From: Candidatus Caldatribacterium sp.
GTDB lineage: Bacteria > Atribacterota > Atribacteria > Atribacterales > Caldatribacteriaceae
Assembly: GCA_025060675.1 (NCBI GenBank)
Contig: JANXBI010000023.1
Span: 1 to 24,721, forward strand
Direction of reading: 5' to 3'
Length of the DNA stretch: 24,721 nucleotides
A model generated the notes under the pieces. The model did no database searches, was not told the DNA's origin, and saw nothing but the letters and a program-made list of their open reading frames with translations. A program made the position numbers and the translations under genes. Shown here one piece after another: positions 16,608 through 23,069 of this stretch. Every line of letters begins with the position of its first letter. Within the stretch, counting starts at the first letter, position 1.

Positions 16608-17493
16608 TGGGAACCGTCACCGCCACCTTCTGGCACCAGGGGAACCCCAAAGACTCCCGCTCCTTAAGGTAGAGAGTCGCACAGCGGTTGGCGAGTTGTC
16701 GTACCCTTCCCATGTACTGGCTCCGTTCAAGGACACTGATGCCACCGCGAGCATCAAGGAGGTTGAAGGTGTGGGAACACTTGAGGATGTAGTCGTACGC
16801 AGGAAGGACCAATCCACGATCAAGGAGCCGCTGTGCCTCCCTCTCATAGAGCGCAAAGAGGGTGAAGAGGGTCTCAAGGTCACTCTCCTCAAAGCTGTAA
16901 ACGGAGTGCTCTCGTTCTTCCTGAAGCCGTATATCCCCATAGGTGAAGTGCTCGTTCCACTGCACTTCGAAAACGTTTTCCTTTTCCTGGAGGTACATAG
17001 CGATACGTTCAAGACCATAGGTAATCTCCACCGAAATGGGTCGAAGGTCTATACCACCAGCCTGTTGGAAATAGGTGAACTGGGTGATTTCCATACCATC
17101 AAGCCAGACTTCCCAGCCGAGTCCCCAAGCTCCAAGAGTCGGTGACTCCCAGTTGTCTTCGACGAAGCGAATGTCGTGCTCTTTTGGGTTGATACCCAAG
17201 GCGAAAAGGCTCTCCAGGTAAAGGTCCTGAATGTCGTCAGGAGAGGGTTTGATGATGACCTGGAACTGGTAGTGCTCGTAGAGGCGATTGGGATTTTCCC
17301 CGTATCGGCCATCGGTGGGACGGCGAGAGGGTTCGCAATACGCAACCCGCCAAGGCTCGGGTCCAAGCACCCGCAGGAACGTTGCCGGATTCATGGTTCC
17401 GGCACCAACTTCCACATCGTATGGCTGTGCAATGACACATCCCTGTCGTTTCCAGTACTCGCTTAGGGCAAGAATGATGTCCTGAAAGTACAC
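16600..17493 (-). CDS. glyQ: Glycyl-tRNA synthetase alpha subunit
   Basis: The catalytic subunit that activates glycine with ATP, releasing pyrophosphate, and charges tRNA-Gly together with GlyS. From the chosen start the protein has 297 residues and opens with YFQDIILALSEYWKRQGC, matching the usual GlyQ N-terminus. Further signature stretches are QPYDVEVGAGTMNPATFLR, EPSRRPTDGRYGENPNRLY, HYQFQVIIKPSP and GLGWEVWLDGMEITQFTYFQQ. I prefer the GTG at 17493 over the ATG at 17514: a GGGGGGAG ribosome site sits just before the GTG, the family starts there, and the mapped promoter would begin transcription at about the ATG, leaving it without a leader. It is the first gene of the glyQ-glyS-regulator-dikinase operon. 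There is no room for a T-box leader. Confidence 0.96.
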   Translation of the reverse strand: MYFQDIILALSEYWKRQGCVIAQPYDVEVGAGTMNPATFLRVLGPEPWRVAYCEPSRRPTDGRYGENPNRLYEHYQFQVIIKPSPDDIQDLYLESLFALGINPKEHDIRFVEDNWESPTLGAWGLGWEVWLDGMEITQFTYFQQAGGIDLRPISVEITYGLERIAMYLQEKENVFEVQWNEHFTYGDIRLQEEREHSVYSFEESDLETLFTLFALYEREAQRLLDRGLVLPAYDYILKCSHTFNLLDARGGISVLERSQYMGRVRQLANRCATLYLKERESLGFPWCQKVAVTVPNG

Positions 17494-17523
17494 AACACTC
17501 CCCCCGTACTCCATCAGAGGAAA

Positions 17524-17552
17524 ACTATATCAGGGAGAAAGTACTCTGTCAA
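17524..17552 (-). promoter_or_regulatory. Sigma-70 type promoter of the glyQ-glyS-dikinase operon
   Basis: On the minus strand a perfect TTGACA (17547-17552) is followed by 17 bases and TATAGT (17524-17529). Transcription should begin near 17515-17518, about 22-25 bases before the GTG of glyQ. Confidence 0.85.
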
Positions 17553-17620
17553 CTGCAAACGGTGAACCTCTTTTCCTTCCTTTTGCCTTGTTGTGGCGAC
17601 CACCACACCTGAACAGGTGG

Positions 17621-18160
17621 TTACCGCTCCCCCAAAAGTCGGGCAAGCGTTTCTTCGTGCACCCGAAGTGCCTCTTCGTCCCAGAGGACAAAGCGAATCC
17701 TCCGAACGGACTTGAGCTTGGGAACCATCTCAAGGACAGTTTTGAGTGCCACCTCTGCAGCCTCACGCATCGGATACCCAAAGACTCCGGTAGAGATAGC
17801 AGGAAAAGCCACAGAAGAGATACCCCGTTCCTCGGCAAGAAGGAGCGCATTCCTGTAGCAGGATGCAAGGAGCTCCGCTGCAGGCTCGTCAATCCCATAC
17901 CGTGGGCCAAGGCAATGAATGACGTAGCGGTTGGGGAGTTGATGTCCCCCGGTAATGACCGCTTGCCCAGGGCGAATGGGGGCAAGAGGACGGCATTCCT
18001 CATAAAGCCCTGGTCCTGCGGCCTTGTGAATCGCCCCCGCCACACCTCCACCAGGGCGGAGATCCGCATTGGCGGCGTTCACGATAGCCTCAAACCCTTC
18101 TTGCTTTGTGATATCTCCTCGCACGCACTCGACGGTCACACCGTTCACCTTCCGCTCCAC
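17621..18160 (-). CDS. Macro-domain (ADP-ribose binding / O-acetyl-ADP-ribose deacetylase-like) protein
   Basis: A single-domain 179-residue macro protein, a fold that binds ADP-ribose and often removes it from proteins or nucleic acids or deacetylates O-acetyl-ADP-ribose. Key parts are RGDITKQEGFEAIVNAANADL (about 13-33), the phosphate-binding GGGVAGAIHKAAG, VIHCLGPRYG and AFPAISTGVFGYP. The loop has VAG where MacroD-type deacetylases have VDG; viral macrodomains with VAG are active, so loss of activity should not be assumed. I chose the GTG at 18160: GGGAGGTG lies seven bases upstream. The open frame to 18301 crosses the divergent promoter and is not real. No ADP-ribosyltransferase (for example DarT) is adjacent. 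The gene precedes glyQ on the same strand, but glyQ has its own promoter. Confidence 0.9.
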   Translation of the reverse strand: MERKVNGVTVECVRGDITKQEGFEAIVNAANADLRPGGGVAGAIHKAAGPGLYEECRPLAPIRPGQAVITGGHQLPNRYVIHCLGPRYGIDEPAAELLASCYRNALLLAEERGISSVAFPAISTGVFGYPMREAAEVALKTVLEMVPKLKSVRRIRFVLWDEEALRVHEETLARLLGER

Positions 18161-18162
18161 AC

Positions 18163-18191
18163 TTTCACCTCCCTGATGCATCCCGTATAAT
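18163..18191 (+). promoter_or_regulatory. Promoter of the isocitrate/isopropylmalate-type dehydrogenase gene
   Basis: A perfect TATAAT (18186-18191) lies 37 bases before the ATG. At 17-base spacing the -35 position reads TTTCAC (18163-18168), a weak match. The same spot read on the minus strand gives TATTAT, so a divergent start for the macro-domain gene may overlap. Confidence 0.55.
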
Positions 18192-18227
18192 AGTGTACCA
18201 AGATTACGGAGAGCGAGGAGGAAGAGC

Positions 18228-19289
18228 ATGAAGAAAACGTACAAAATAGGTGTTATCCCCGGAGATGGCACCGGTCCAGAAGTCGTGCGGGAAGGGCTCA
18301 AGGTCCTTGAAGCGGTGGCACAAAAGGTGGGCTTCTCTTATGAGACCATCGTCTACCCCTTTGGGGGCGAGCACTACAAGAAGACTGGGGAGACGCTCCC
18401 AGACACAGCCCTCGAAGAGTTCAAAAAGCTCGATGCCCTGTACCTTGGCGCCATAGGCCATCCTGATGTGAAACCGGGCATTCTCGAGCAGGGCATTCTC
18501 CTCAAAATTCGTTTCGGCCTTGACCAGTACATCAACCTCCGTCCGGTGAGGCTTTACCCGGGGGTTTGGACTCCCATCAAGGATAAAGGTCCGGAGGACA
18601 TCGACTTTGTGGTCGTTCGGGAGAACACTGAGGGGCTGTACGTCGGCGCCGGGGGTTTCCTCCGCAAGGGCACACCGGATGAGGTGGCTATCCAGGTTTC
18701 CATCAACACGAGAAAAGGTGTAGAACGGTGCATCCGTTTCGCTTTCGAGTACGCGAGGAAACGGAATAAAAAGAAAAAGGTGACCCTTTGTGGGAAAACC
18801 AACGTATTAACCTACGCTTTCGACCTCTGGGAGCGGGTTTTCTACGAGGTAGCTCGGGAATACCCCGACATCCAGACCGACTACGCCCACGTCGACGCCA
18901 CCACCATGTGGATGGTGAAAAATCCTGAGTGGTTTGATGTCATCGTCACGGACAACATGTTCGGGGATATTATCACCGACCTCGGCGCCATGATTCAGGG
19001 TGGCATGGGCATCGCCGCAGGTGGGAACATCAATCCCCAAGGGGTTTCGATGTTTGAGCCTATCGGAGGATCGGCGCCAAAGTACACGGGAATGAACGTT
19101 ATCAATCCTCTTGCGGCAATCCTCGCCATGCAGATGCTCCTTGAGAACATTGGGGAACACGAAGCAGCTGCCCGAGTGGAGAACGCCGTTATCCAAGCGC
19201 TGCAAAGCGGCAAAATCAAGAGCATGAGCGCCGGCAAAATGGGCCTCACCACCCAAGAAGTGGGGGACCTTGTGGCGTCTTTCGTGTGA
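18228..19289 (+). CDS. Isocitrate/isopropylmalate-family dehydrogenase (beta-decarboxylating; LeuB/D-malate/tartrate group)
   Basis: A metal- and nicotinamide-dependent beta-decarboxylating dehydrogenase of 353 residues. It has the start IGVIPGDGTGPEVV, the substrate-binding helix LLKIRFGLDQYINLRPVRLYPGV, DFVVVRENTEGLYVGAGG, and the family signature in VIVTDNMFGDIITDLGAMIQGGMG. The late cofactor loop is FEPIGGSAPKYTGMNVINPLA. The segment GHPDV before the substrate helix is closer to D-malate/tartrate dehydrogenases than to typical LeuB (GGPKW). Lys285-Tyr286 in the cofactor loop match the NADP-type pair of bacterial isocitrate dehydrogenase. The substrate is therefore uncertain: 3-isopropylmalate, D-malate, tartrate or isocitrate-like. 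The ATG follows AGGAGG. The gene stands alone, with no leuC/leuD or citrate-cycle gene nearby. Family certain, substrate not. Confidence 0.9.
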   Translation: MKKTYKIGVIPGDGTGPEVVREGLKVLEAVAQKVGFSYETIVYPFGGEHYKKTGETLPDTALEEFKKLDALYLGAIGHPDVKPGILEQGILLKIRFGLDQYINLRPVRLYPGVWTPIKDKGPEDIDFVVVRENTEGLYVGAGGFLRKGTPDEVAIQVSINTRKGVERCIRFAFEYARKRNKKKKVTLCGKTNVLTYAFDLWERVFYEVAREYPDIQTDYAHVDATTMWMVKNPEWFDVIVTDNMFGDIITDLGAMIQGGMGIAAGGNINPQGVSMFEPIGGSAPKYTGMNVINPLAAILAMQMLLENIGEHEAAARVENAVIQALQSGKIKSMSAGKMGLTTQEVGDLVASFV

Positions 19290-19291
19290 AC

Positions 19292-20116
19292 TCACTCTAA
19301 GGGTGCTCCACCCTCCTGCGTCGGGGGATGACCGGTGGAGGGCTGGGGTTCAAGAGGTGCTCCACCCTCTTCAACTGGCGTTCCGCCTAGCGACACTCCC
19401 GGCGAGGGAACGACCACGCCTTGTCCGGAGCGGAGGACAGGGCGTGGTTTGTTTGCCGCAATGAAATTCTGGAGCTCTACCTCCACAAGGGCAAAGTTGT
19501 CATGCCTTTCCAAAGCCTCTCGGAGGCAGGCTGCCACCTGTGCCACATCCATCCCTTCTCGACGGGCCTGCTCAAGAAGTTGAGCGACTTTCTGCATTTC
19601 CCGAGCCTCGAAGTTCCGCTCAAGGACCTGCGCGAGGATGGCACTTGCCGTTTCTGGGGGAACGCCAACTTCAAGAAAGGTGGCCACCGTGCCCACAAAG
19701 CGCTCAGCAACCTTAGGACGTGAGGCCACCTTGGCAAGAACCTCACGAAGCACATGGGGCGGCACGGAAAGCTCAAGGGATACGGCAAGGTCTTCAAGAA
19801 GGGCGTCTCTACCCTCTATCCCTGCCTCGTCAAGAAGCCGCAACGCTTCCCGCAAGGCATCCCTCCGCCGCCTCAAGGCCTCAACGAGATGCTCTGGAGA
19901 GACTTTCTTGGTGAGACCCTCACGGAGTTTCTTCAGAAGGAGCTTTTCAGGAATACCTTGCGCCTCCGCGAAAATCTGCGGCACTTCCCTGAGGAGGTAC
20001 GCCTTCCCATCCTCAGGATAGGGAGAGCGCTCAATGAGACGGACCAAAGCGTCCTGAGCCCAAAGAACGGAAGTACAACAAAGGATGCAAAGGAGAACAC
20101 CAAAGGCTCGCTTCAC
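19292..20116 (-). CDS. Secreted helical-repeat protein with Pro/Gly-rich tail, unknown function
   Basis: I do not recognise this 274-residue protein. Residues 1-20 form a signal peptide (cleavage likely at VLWA|Q), so it is exported. Residues 24-220 are almost all amphipathic helix and contain a recurring pattern of a Pro/Ser-Pro-Glu turn followed by a Leu/Val-rich helix: GIPEKLLLKKLREGL (54), VSPEHLVEAL (72), SVPPHVLREVLAKV (117), GVPPETASAILAQVL (151) and a weaker GMDVAQVAACLREAL (188). The tail from about 225 is low-complexity Pro/Gly-rich and ends with two copies of EGGAPLE 18 residues apart. The GTG start overlaps the stop of the membrane protein gene as GTGA, so it is translationally coupled and is the last gene of the operon. 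Its placement behind a sigma factor and an anti-sigma-like protein suggests a role in sensing or in the envelope. Confidence 0.75.
   Translation of the reverse strand: MKRAFGVLLCILCCTSVLWAQDALVRLIERSPYPEDGKAYLLREVPQIFAEAQGIPEKLLLKKLREGLTKKVSPEHLVEALRRRRDALREALRLLDEAGIEGRDALLEDLAVSLELSVPPHVLREVLAKVASRPKVAERFVGTVATFLEVGVPPETASAILAQVLERNFEAREMQKVAQLLEQARREGMDVAQVAACLREALERHDNFALVEVELQNFIAANKPRPVLRSGQGVVVPSPGVSLGGTPVEEGGAPLEPQPSTGHPPTQEGGAPLE
19300..19314. repeat. Short inverted repeat between convergent genes
   Basis: AGGGTG-CTC-CACCCT is a perfect six-base palindrome with a three-base loop just after the dehydrogenase stop and inside the last codons of the convergent gene. It could slow polymerase from either side, but neither strand has a T-run, so I do not call it a terminator. 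Confidence 0.4.
19302..19369 (-). repeat. 54-base direct repeat unit encoding EGGAPLE twice
   Basis: The 14-base word GGTGCTCCACCCTC occurs at 19302-19315 and again at 19356-19369, exactly 54 bases (18 codons) apart and in frame. It encodes the duplicated EGGAPLE motif in the tail of the secreted helical protein. Confidence 0.8.
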
Positions 20117-20601
20117 TCTGTATCGCCATCGACGATAAGGATTGAGTTCATTCCCCCAAACCCGTCGGACACCGCCCGGGGGGAGAGGGGATCAGGCACC
20201 CATTTCCCATCAACGAGGAAACCATACTCGTACTTCCCAGGGCGGAGACGAAGCGTCAACGTGTAACAGCTCTCGTCAACCCGCTCCATAGGAATGGATT
20301 CCCAGTCGGAGAAGTCCCCCGCTACGGCAACCGTTCTGGGGTTCCGAACGGTGCTACAGAACACGAGTTTCACCGTCCGGTATCCGAAAAGCTCAAGGCG
20401 GGGAGTCAACGGGAGATTGGTGGTGAGCATGAGGACGAAAAGCACCACTGCCCCCAGTGCCACGACAAGACGCTTATAGCGCCGGTACGAAGGACGCCTT
20501 CTCTCCCGGATTCTTGCCATAACGCTTGGGGCAAAGGACCTCGGTACCTCGTACTTCGGCAATCGCTCAAGATACCAATCAAGCTTCCTGCGATGCTCCA
20601 C
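20113..20601 (-). CDS. Single-pass membrane protein with extracytoplasmic CBM48/glycogen-binding domain; candidate anti-sigma factor
   Basis: The 162-residue protein has three parts. Residues 1-43 are a basic cytoplasmic helix region (YLERLPKYEVPRSFAPSVMARI). Residues 44-62 span the membrane. Residues 75-158 form an outside beta domain of the isoamylase early-set/AMPK-beta glycogen-binding type (VAVAGDFSDW, then YEYGFLVDGKWVPDP, then MNSILIV). Compared with AMPK beta, the sugar-stacking Trp residues (Trp100 and Trp134) and Asn152 are kept, while the lysine of YKF is Gly127. The short inside segment resembles the tail of anti-sigma domains but lacks the zinc His/Cys motif. It begins 45 bases after an ECF-type sigma gene, the normal place for an anti-sigma factor. 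It starts at GTG. The carbohydrate-domain call is good; the anti-sigma role is inferred from position and topology. Confidence 0.83.
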   Translation of the reverse strand: MEHRRKLDWYLERLPKYEVPRSFAPSVMARIRERRRPSYRRYKRLVVALGAVVLFVLMLTTNLPLTPRLELFGYRTVKLVFCSTVRNPRTVAVAGDFSDWESIPMERVDESCYTLTLRLRPGKYEYGFLVDGKWVPDPLSPRAVSDGFGGMNSILIVDGDTE

Positions 20602-20646
20602 CTTACGCCACCCAACTATACATACGCCAGGAGGAAATCCAAAGTT

Positions 20647-21222
20647 TCATAGGAACTCCTTCCCAAGGATCTCCTTGAGCTTAAGCTTTGCCCGATGGAG
20701 GTAGGTTTTCACAGTCCCCACCGGAACACCGAGAATCTGGGCAATCTTCTCATACGGGAGCTCTTCAATGTACCGGAGCACGATGACTTCTCGGAACTTC
20801 CAAGGAAGCTTCCCCACCGCCTGTGAGACCTCTCCAAGGAGTTCATCTTCAAGAATTCCCTCTTCGGGATCCTTCCCAGCAGGCAAAAAGTCACCAATTT
20901 CATCTTCCTCTTCCTCACCCACCGGGGCGTTAAGGGAGAAAAAGGAACGAATCCTCTGCCTTCGGAAGTAGTCTAAACACACATTACGGGCAATACGGTA
21001 CATCCAGGTGGAAAATTCAAAGGAGTCGTTGTACGTCTTGAGGGCAAAAAAAGCTTTTACAAAAGCCTCTTGGGTCAGGTCTTCGGCATCCTGGCGATGC
21101 CGCACCATCCCATAGACGTAGTTGAAAATAGGCTTCTCGTATCGAGCTACGAGAACCTCAAAGAGGTCTGGGTTGCCGTTGACAATCTCCCGAACAATTT
21201 CCCGGTCACTCTGCTCCCACAT
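20647..21222 (-). CDS. ECF-type RNA polymerase sigma factor (sigma-70 family, SigE/RpoE-like)
   Basis: An alternative sigma factor of 191 residues with only regions 2 and 4. Region 2 (about 20-90) has DAEDLTQEAFVKAF and STWMYRIARNVCLDYFRR. An acidic linker follows (EEEEDEIGDFL). Region 4 (about 132-185) has LPWKFREVIVLRYIEELPYEKIAQILGV and the recognition helix VGTVKTYLHRAKLKLKE. It would guide polymerase to a small set of promoters when released from an anti-sigma factor. The ATG at 21222 has no clear ribosome site and lies six bases after the stop of the TPR lipoprotein gene, so translation likely depends on coupling. The next gene encodes a membrane protein built like an anti-sigma factor. 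Confidence 0.94.
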   Translation of the reverse strand: MWEQSDREIVREIVNGNPDLFEVLVARYEKPIFNYVYGMVRHRQDAEDLTQEAFVKAFFALKTYNDSFEFSTWMYRIARNVCLDYFRRQRIRSFFSLNAPVGEEEEDEIGDFLPAGKDPEEGILEDELLGEVSQAVGKLPWKFREVIVLRYIEELPYEKIAQILGVPVGTVKTYLHRAKLKLKEILGKEFL

Positions 21223-21228
21223 TGCGGT

Positions 21229-22401
21229 TCAGAGAACGTACTGCCGCAACCAGTCGATGCGGAACTGCACGTTCTGGATAAGGGATGAACCATCAGCCCA
21301 CTTTGCCCCAGGGTACTTTCGGATAATGTCAAGATAGGTGTGGTAGGCCTCAACGTAGCGACCAAGCTTCTCGAGGCACAATCCTTTGTGGAAAAGCGCT
21401 GCCGGAGCAATGAGGATGCCATTGTACCACTGGCCATTGGGGTAGAGTCGAACGCAATCGTCAAAGGCCTGAAGCGCATCGGCAAAACGTTCCGCCCGGT
21501 AAAACGCCGCTCCCGCAAAATACTGCGCATCATCGGAAAGGTCGGTGTCCGGGTATTTGGCAACATACTCAAGGAACTTTGAGGCAGAACGGTTGTACAA
21601 CTCCATCCGGTAGAGGCAATGGGCTGATGAGTACAGAGCTTTCCGAGCAATTTCGCCCCCAAACTCCTGCGCTTTCTCGTAGGTCTCAAGGGCATTCCGA
21701 AAAGACCCCAGGATGTAGTAACAATCTCCCATCTCGTACCACGCGTTCCCCAGGAATTCGCTCTCAGGGTACATCTCGACAAGTTTGCGGTACTCTGTGA
21801 TTGCTCGGCCATAGTCCCGAAGCCCTTCGCTGCAACACTTGGCGAGGAGATACTGGGCATCATCGGCAAAGAGGTGATCTCGCCTTTGGGCAGCCTCTTC
21901 AAGCACCACCACCGCTTCCCGGTACTTCCCCAGGAAAAAGAGGGATGCCCCCTTGAGGAAGGTCACCTCAGCGCTTCCTGGGTAGGAAAGGAGGAACCCT
22001 TCGGCTTCACGGACCACCCGCTCGTAGAACCCAAGCTCATAAAGGGTGAAGAGGTACTCCCTGAGGTTGTCTTCTGTACGCTCAGGAAGCACGACCTTTC
22101 CCGCAGCGTTAATGGAACGCGTTTCCTGAGCCACAACCTCAGCCTGCACCACAACTCCGGCATAGGAAGGATGGGAGAAGAAAACGTAGTATTTCCCCGC
22201 CGGAAGATCCTCAAGGAGGAACTGACCATTCCCATCGGTGAAGGTGCTTTTTCCCCCTCCTTCAACAAGGACACCGCTCACTGGCCCTGTGGCATCCCAC
22301 ACTGCACCGGTCAGATTCCCCGTCCCCCTCTCACTGAAACACCCACTCACAAGGACCGCAAAAAGCACCCCAACCACAAGACCAACAACCGCTCTCTGCA
22401 C
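21229..22401 (-). CDS. TPR lipoprotein with carboxypeptidase-regulatory-like domain
   Basis: A 390-residue predicted lipoprotein. The signal peptide ends in the lipobox LVSG-C with Cys21. Residues about 28-105 form a small beta domain of the carboxypeptidase regulatory-like type (GAVWDATGPVSGVLVEGGG, DGNGQFLLEDLPAGKYYV). The remainder (about 112-385) is a series of TPR/BamD/YbgF-like helical hairpins with motifs such as AWYEMGDCYYILGSFRNALETYEKA, DAQYFAGAAFYRAERFADALQAFDDCV and LFHKGLCLEKLGRYVEAYHTY. It is probably attached to the periplasmic face of a membrane as an assembly or scaffold protein. The GTG start has AGGAAGGGG upstream and lies two bases after the previous stop. It precedes the sigma gene by six bases. 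Confidence 0.88.
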   Translation of the reverse strand: MQRAVVGLVVGVLFAVLVSGCFSERGTGNLTGAVWDATGPVSGVLVEGGGKSTFTDGNGQFLLEDLPAGKYYVFFSHPSYAGVVVQAEVVAQETRSINAAGKVVLPERTEDNLREYLFTLYELGFYERVVREAEGFLLSYPGSAEVTFLKGASLFFLGKYREAVVVLEEAAQRRDHLFADDAQYLLAKCCSEGLRDYGRAITEYRKLVEMYPESEFLGNAWYEMGDCYYILGSFRNALETYEKAQEFGGEIARKALYSSAHCLYRMELYNRSASKFLEYVAKYPDTDLSDDAQYFAGAAFYRAERFADALQAFDDCVRLYPNGQWYNGILIAPAALFHKGLCLEKLGRYVEAYHTYLDIIRKYPGAKWADGSSLIQNVQFRIDWLRQYVL

Positions 22402-22403
22402 CT

Positions 22404-23069
22404 TTACCCCTTCCTCTCGACTTTCTTCAGGAGTCGCTCCACATCCTTAAGACGCCTGAAGCCTTGCGGAGCATGGCTTTTGAGGAAACGCAGCTCTTCT
22501 GCTGCTTCCTCGTATTTCCCCTGAGCCTCAAGCACTACCGCAAGCCAGTACCGTACCTCGAAATCCATGGGCTGTTGGGCGAGTATCCCCCGGAATATGC
22601 TCTCTGCCTCCTCCTCTTTCCCCATTTTATACAATACGTATCCAAAGTGGAGCAGATAGAAAGAATTTTCCGGAGATTCTTCCAACGCCCTCATAAAACA
22701 CTCCTTAGCTTTCTGCCACTCCTGCCTGAGACCGGCACTGCTCCGAAGCTCATAAGTGTACCCAAGGCGAAACCAATTCACATGGTCTTCAGGATGCTCT
22801 GCAAGGTGGGAGACAAACACCGGGATAGCACGTTCCGAAAGCTCAAAGGCCTGACGGTACCTCCCTTTCTCCATCAAAAGCAGTCCTGCCTCCCAGAAAG
22901 CATCAAGCACTCGTTCACCTTTGGCAATGCTGGCCTCAAAAAGGTCGAGCGCTTTCTCCCACTCACCAGCCTCTTTGGCCTCAAGCGCTTGTTCGAAAAG
23001 ACTGCCCCCCTCAGCGCAGGCCACACCCACCATGCCAAAGAGGAGCACACCAAGGAGTACCCATCTCAT
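22404..23069 (-). CDS. Secreted TPR-repeat protein
   Basis: A 221-residue exported TPR protein. The signal peptide MRWVLLGVLLFGMVGVACA is followed by tandem helical hairpins: FEQALEAKEAGEWEKALDLFEASI, AFWEAGLLLMEKGRYRQAFELSERAI, FRLGYTYELRSS...AKECFMRALEESP, YLLHFGYVLYKMGKEEEAESIFRGIL and YWLAVVLEAQGKYEEAAEELRFL. It contains at least five TPR-like units and a basic coiled tail, suggesting a periplasmic adaptor. The ATG at 23069 overlaps the permease stop codon as ATGA, which supports coupling; the open frame to 23144 lies inside the permease gene and is not used. No enzymatic domain is present. Confidence 0.87.
   Translation of the reverse strand: MRWVLLGVLLFGMVGVACAEGGSLFEQALEAKEAGEWEKALDLFEASIAKGERVLDAFWEAGLLLMEKGRYRQAFELSERAIPVFVSHLAEHPEDHVNWFRLGYTYELRSSAGLRQEWQKAKECFMRALEESPENSFYLLHFGYVLYKMGKEEEAESIFRGILAQQPMDFEVRYWLAVVLEAQGKYEEAAEELRFLKSHAPQGFRRLKDVERLLKKVERKG

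Noticed and set aside
17494..17523. T-box or other glycine-sensing leader before glyQ
   Set aside because: The promoter at 17524-17552 leaves a leader of only about 25 bases, too short for any known leader RNA.
17606..17619. CACCTG-AA-CAGGTG palindrome after the macro gene as a terminator
   Set aside because: Loop too small for the full stem and no T-run on either strand.
18161..18301. Longer N-terminus for the macro-domain protein, including a hydrophobic stretch
   Set aside because: Overlaps the divergent gene and its TATAAT; the hydrophobic part is a chance reading of the promoter region.
20602..20646. Internal promoter (TTTGGA-17-TATAGT) before the CBM48 gene
   Set aside because: The -10 is fair but the -35 matches at only three of six positions; it could exist but is not supported enough.
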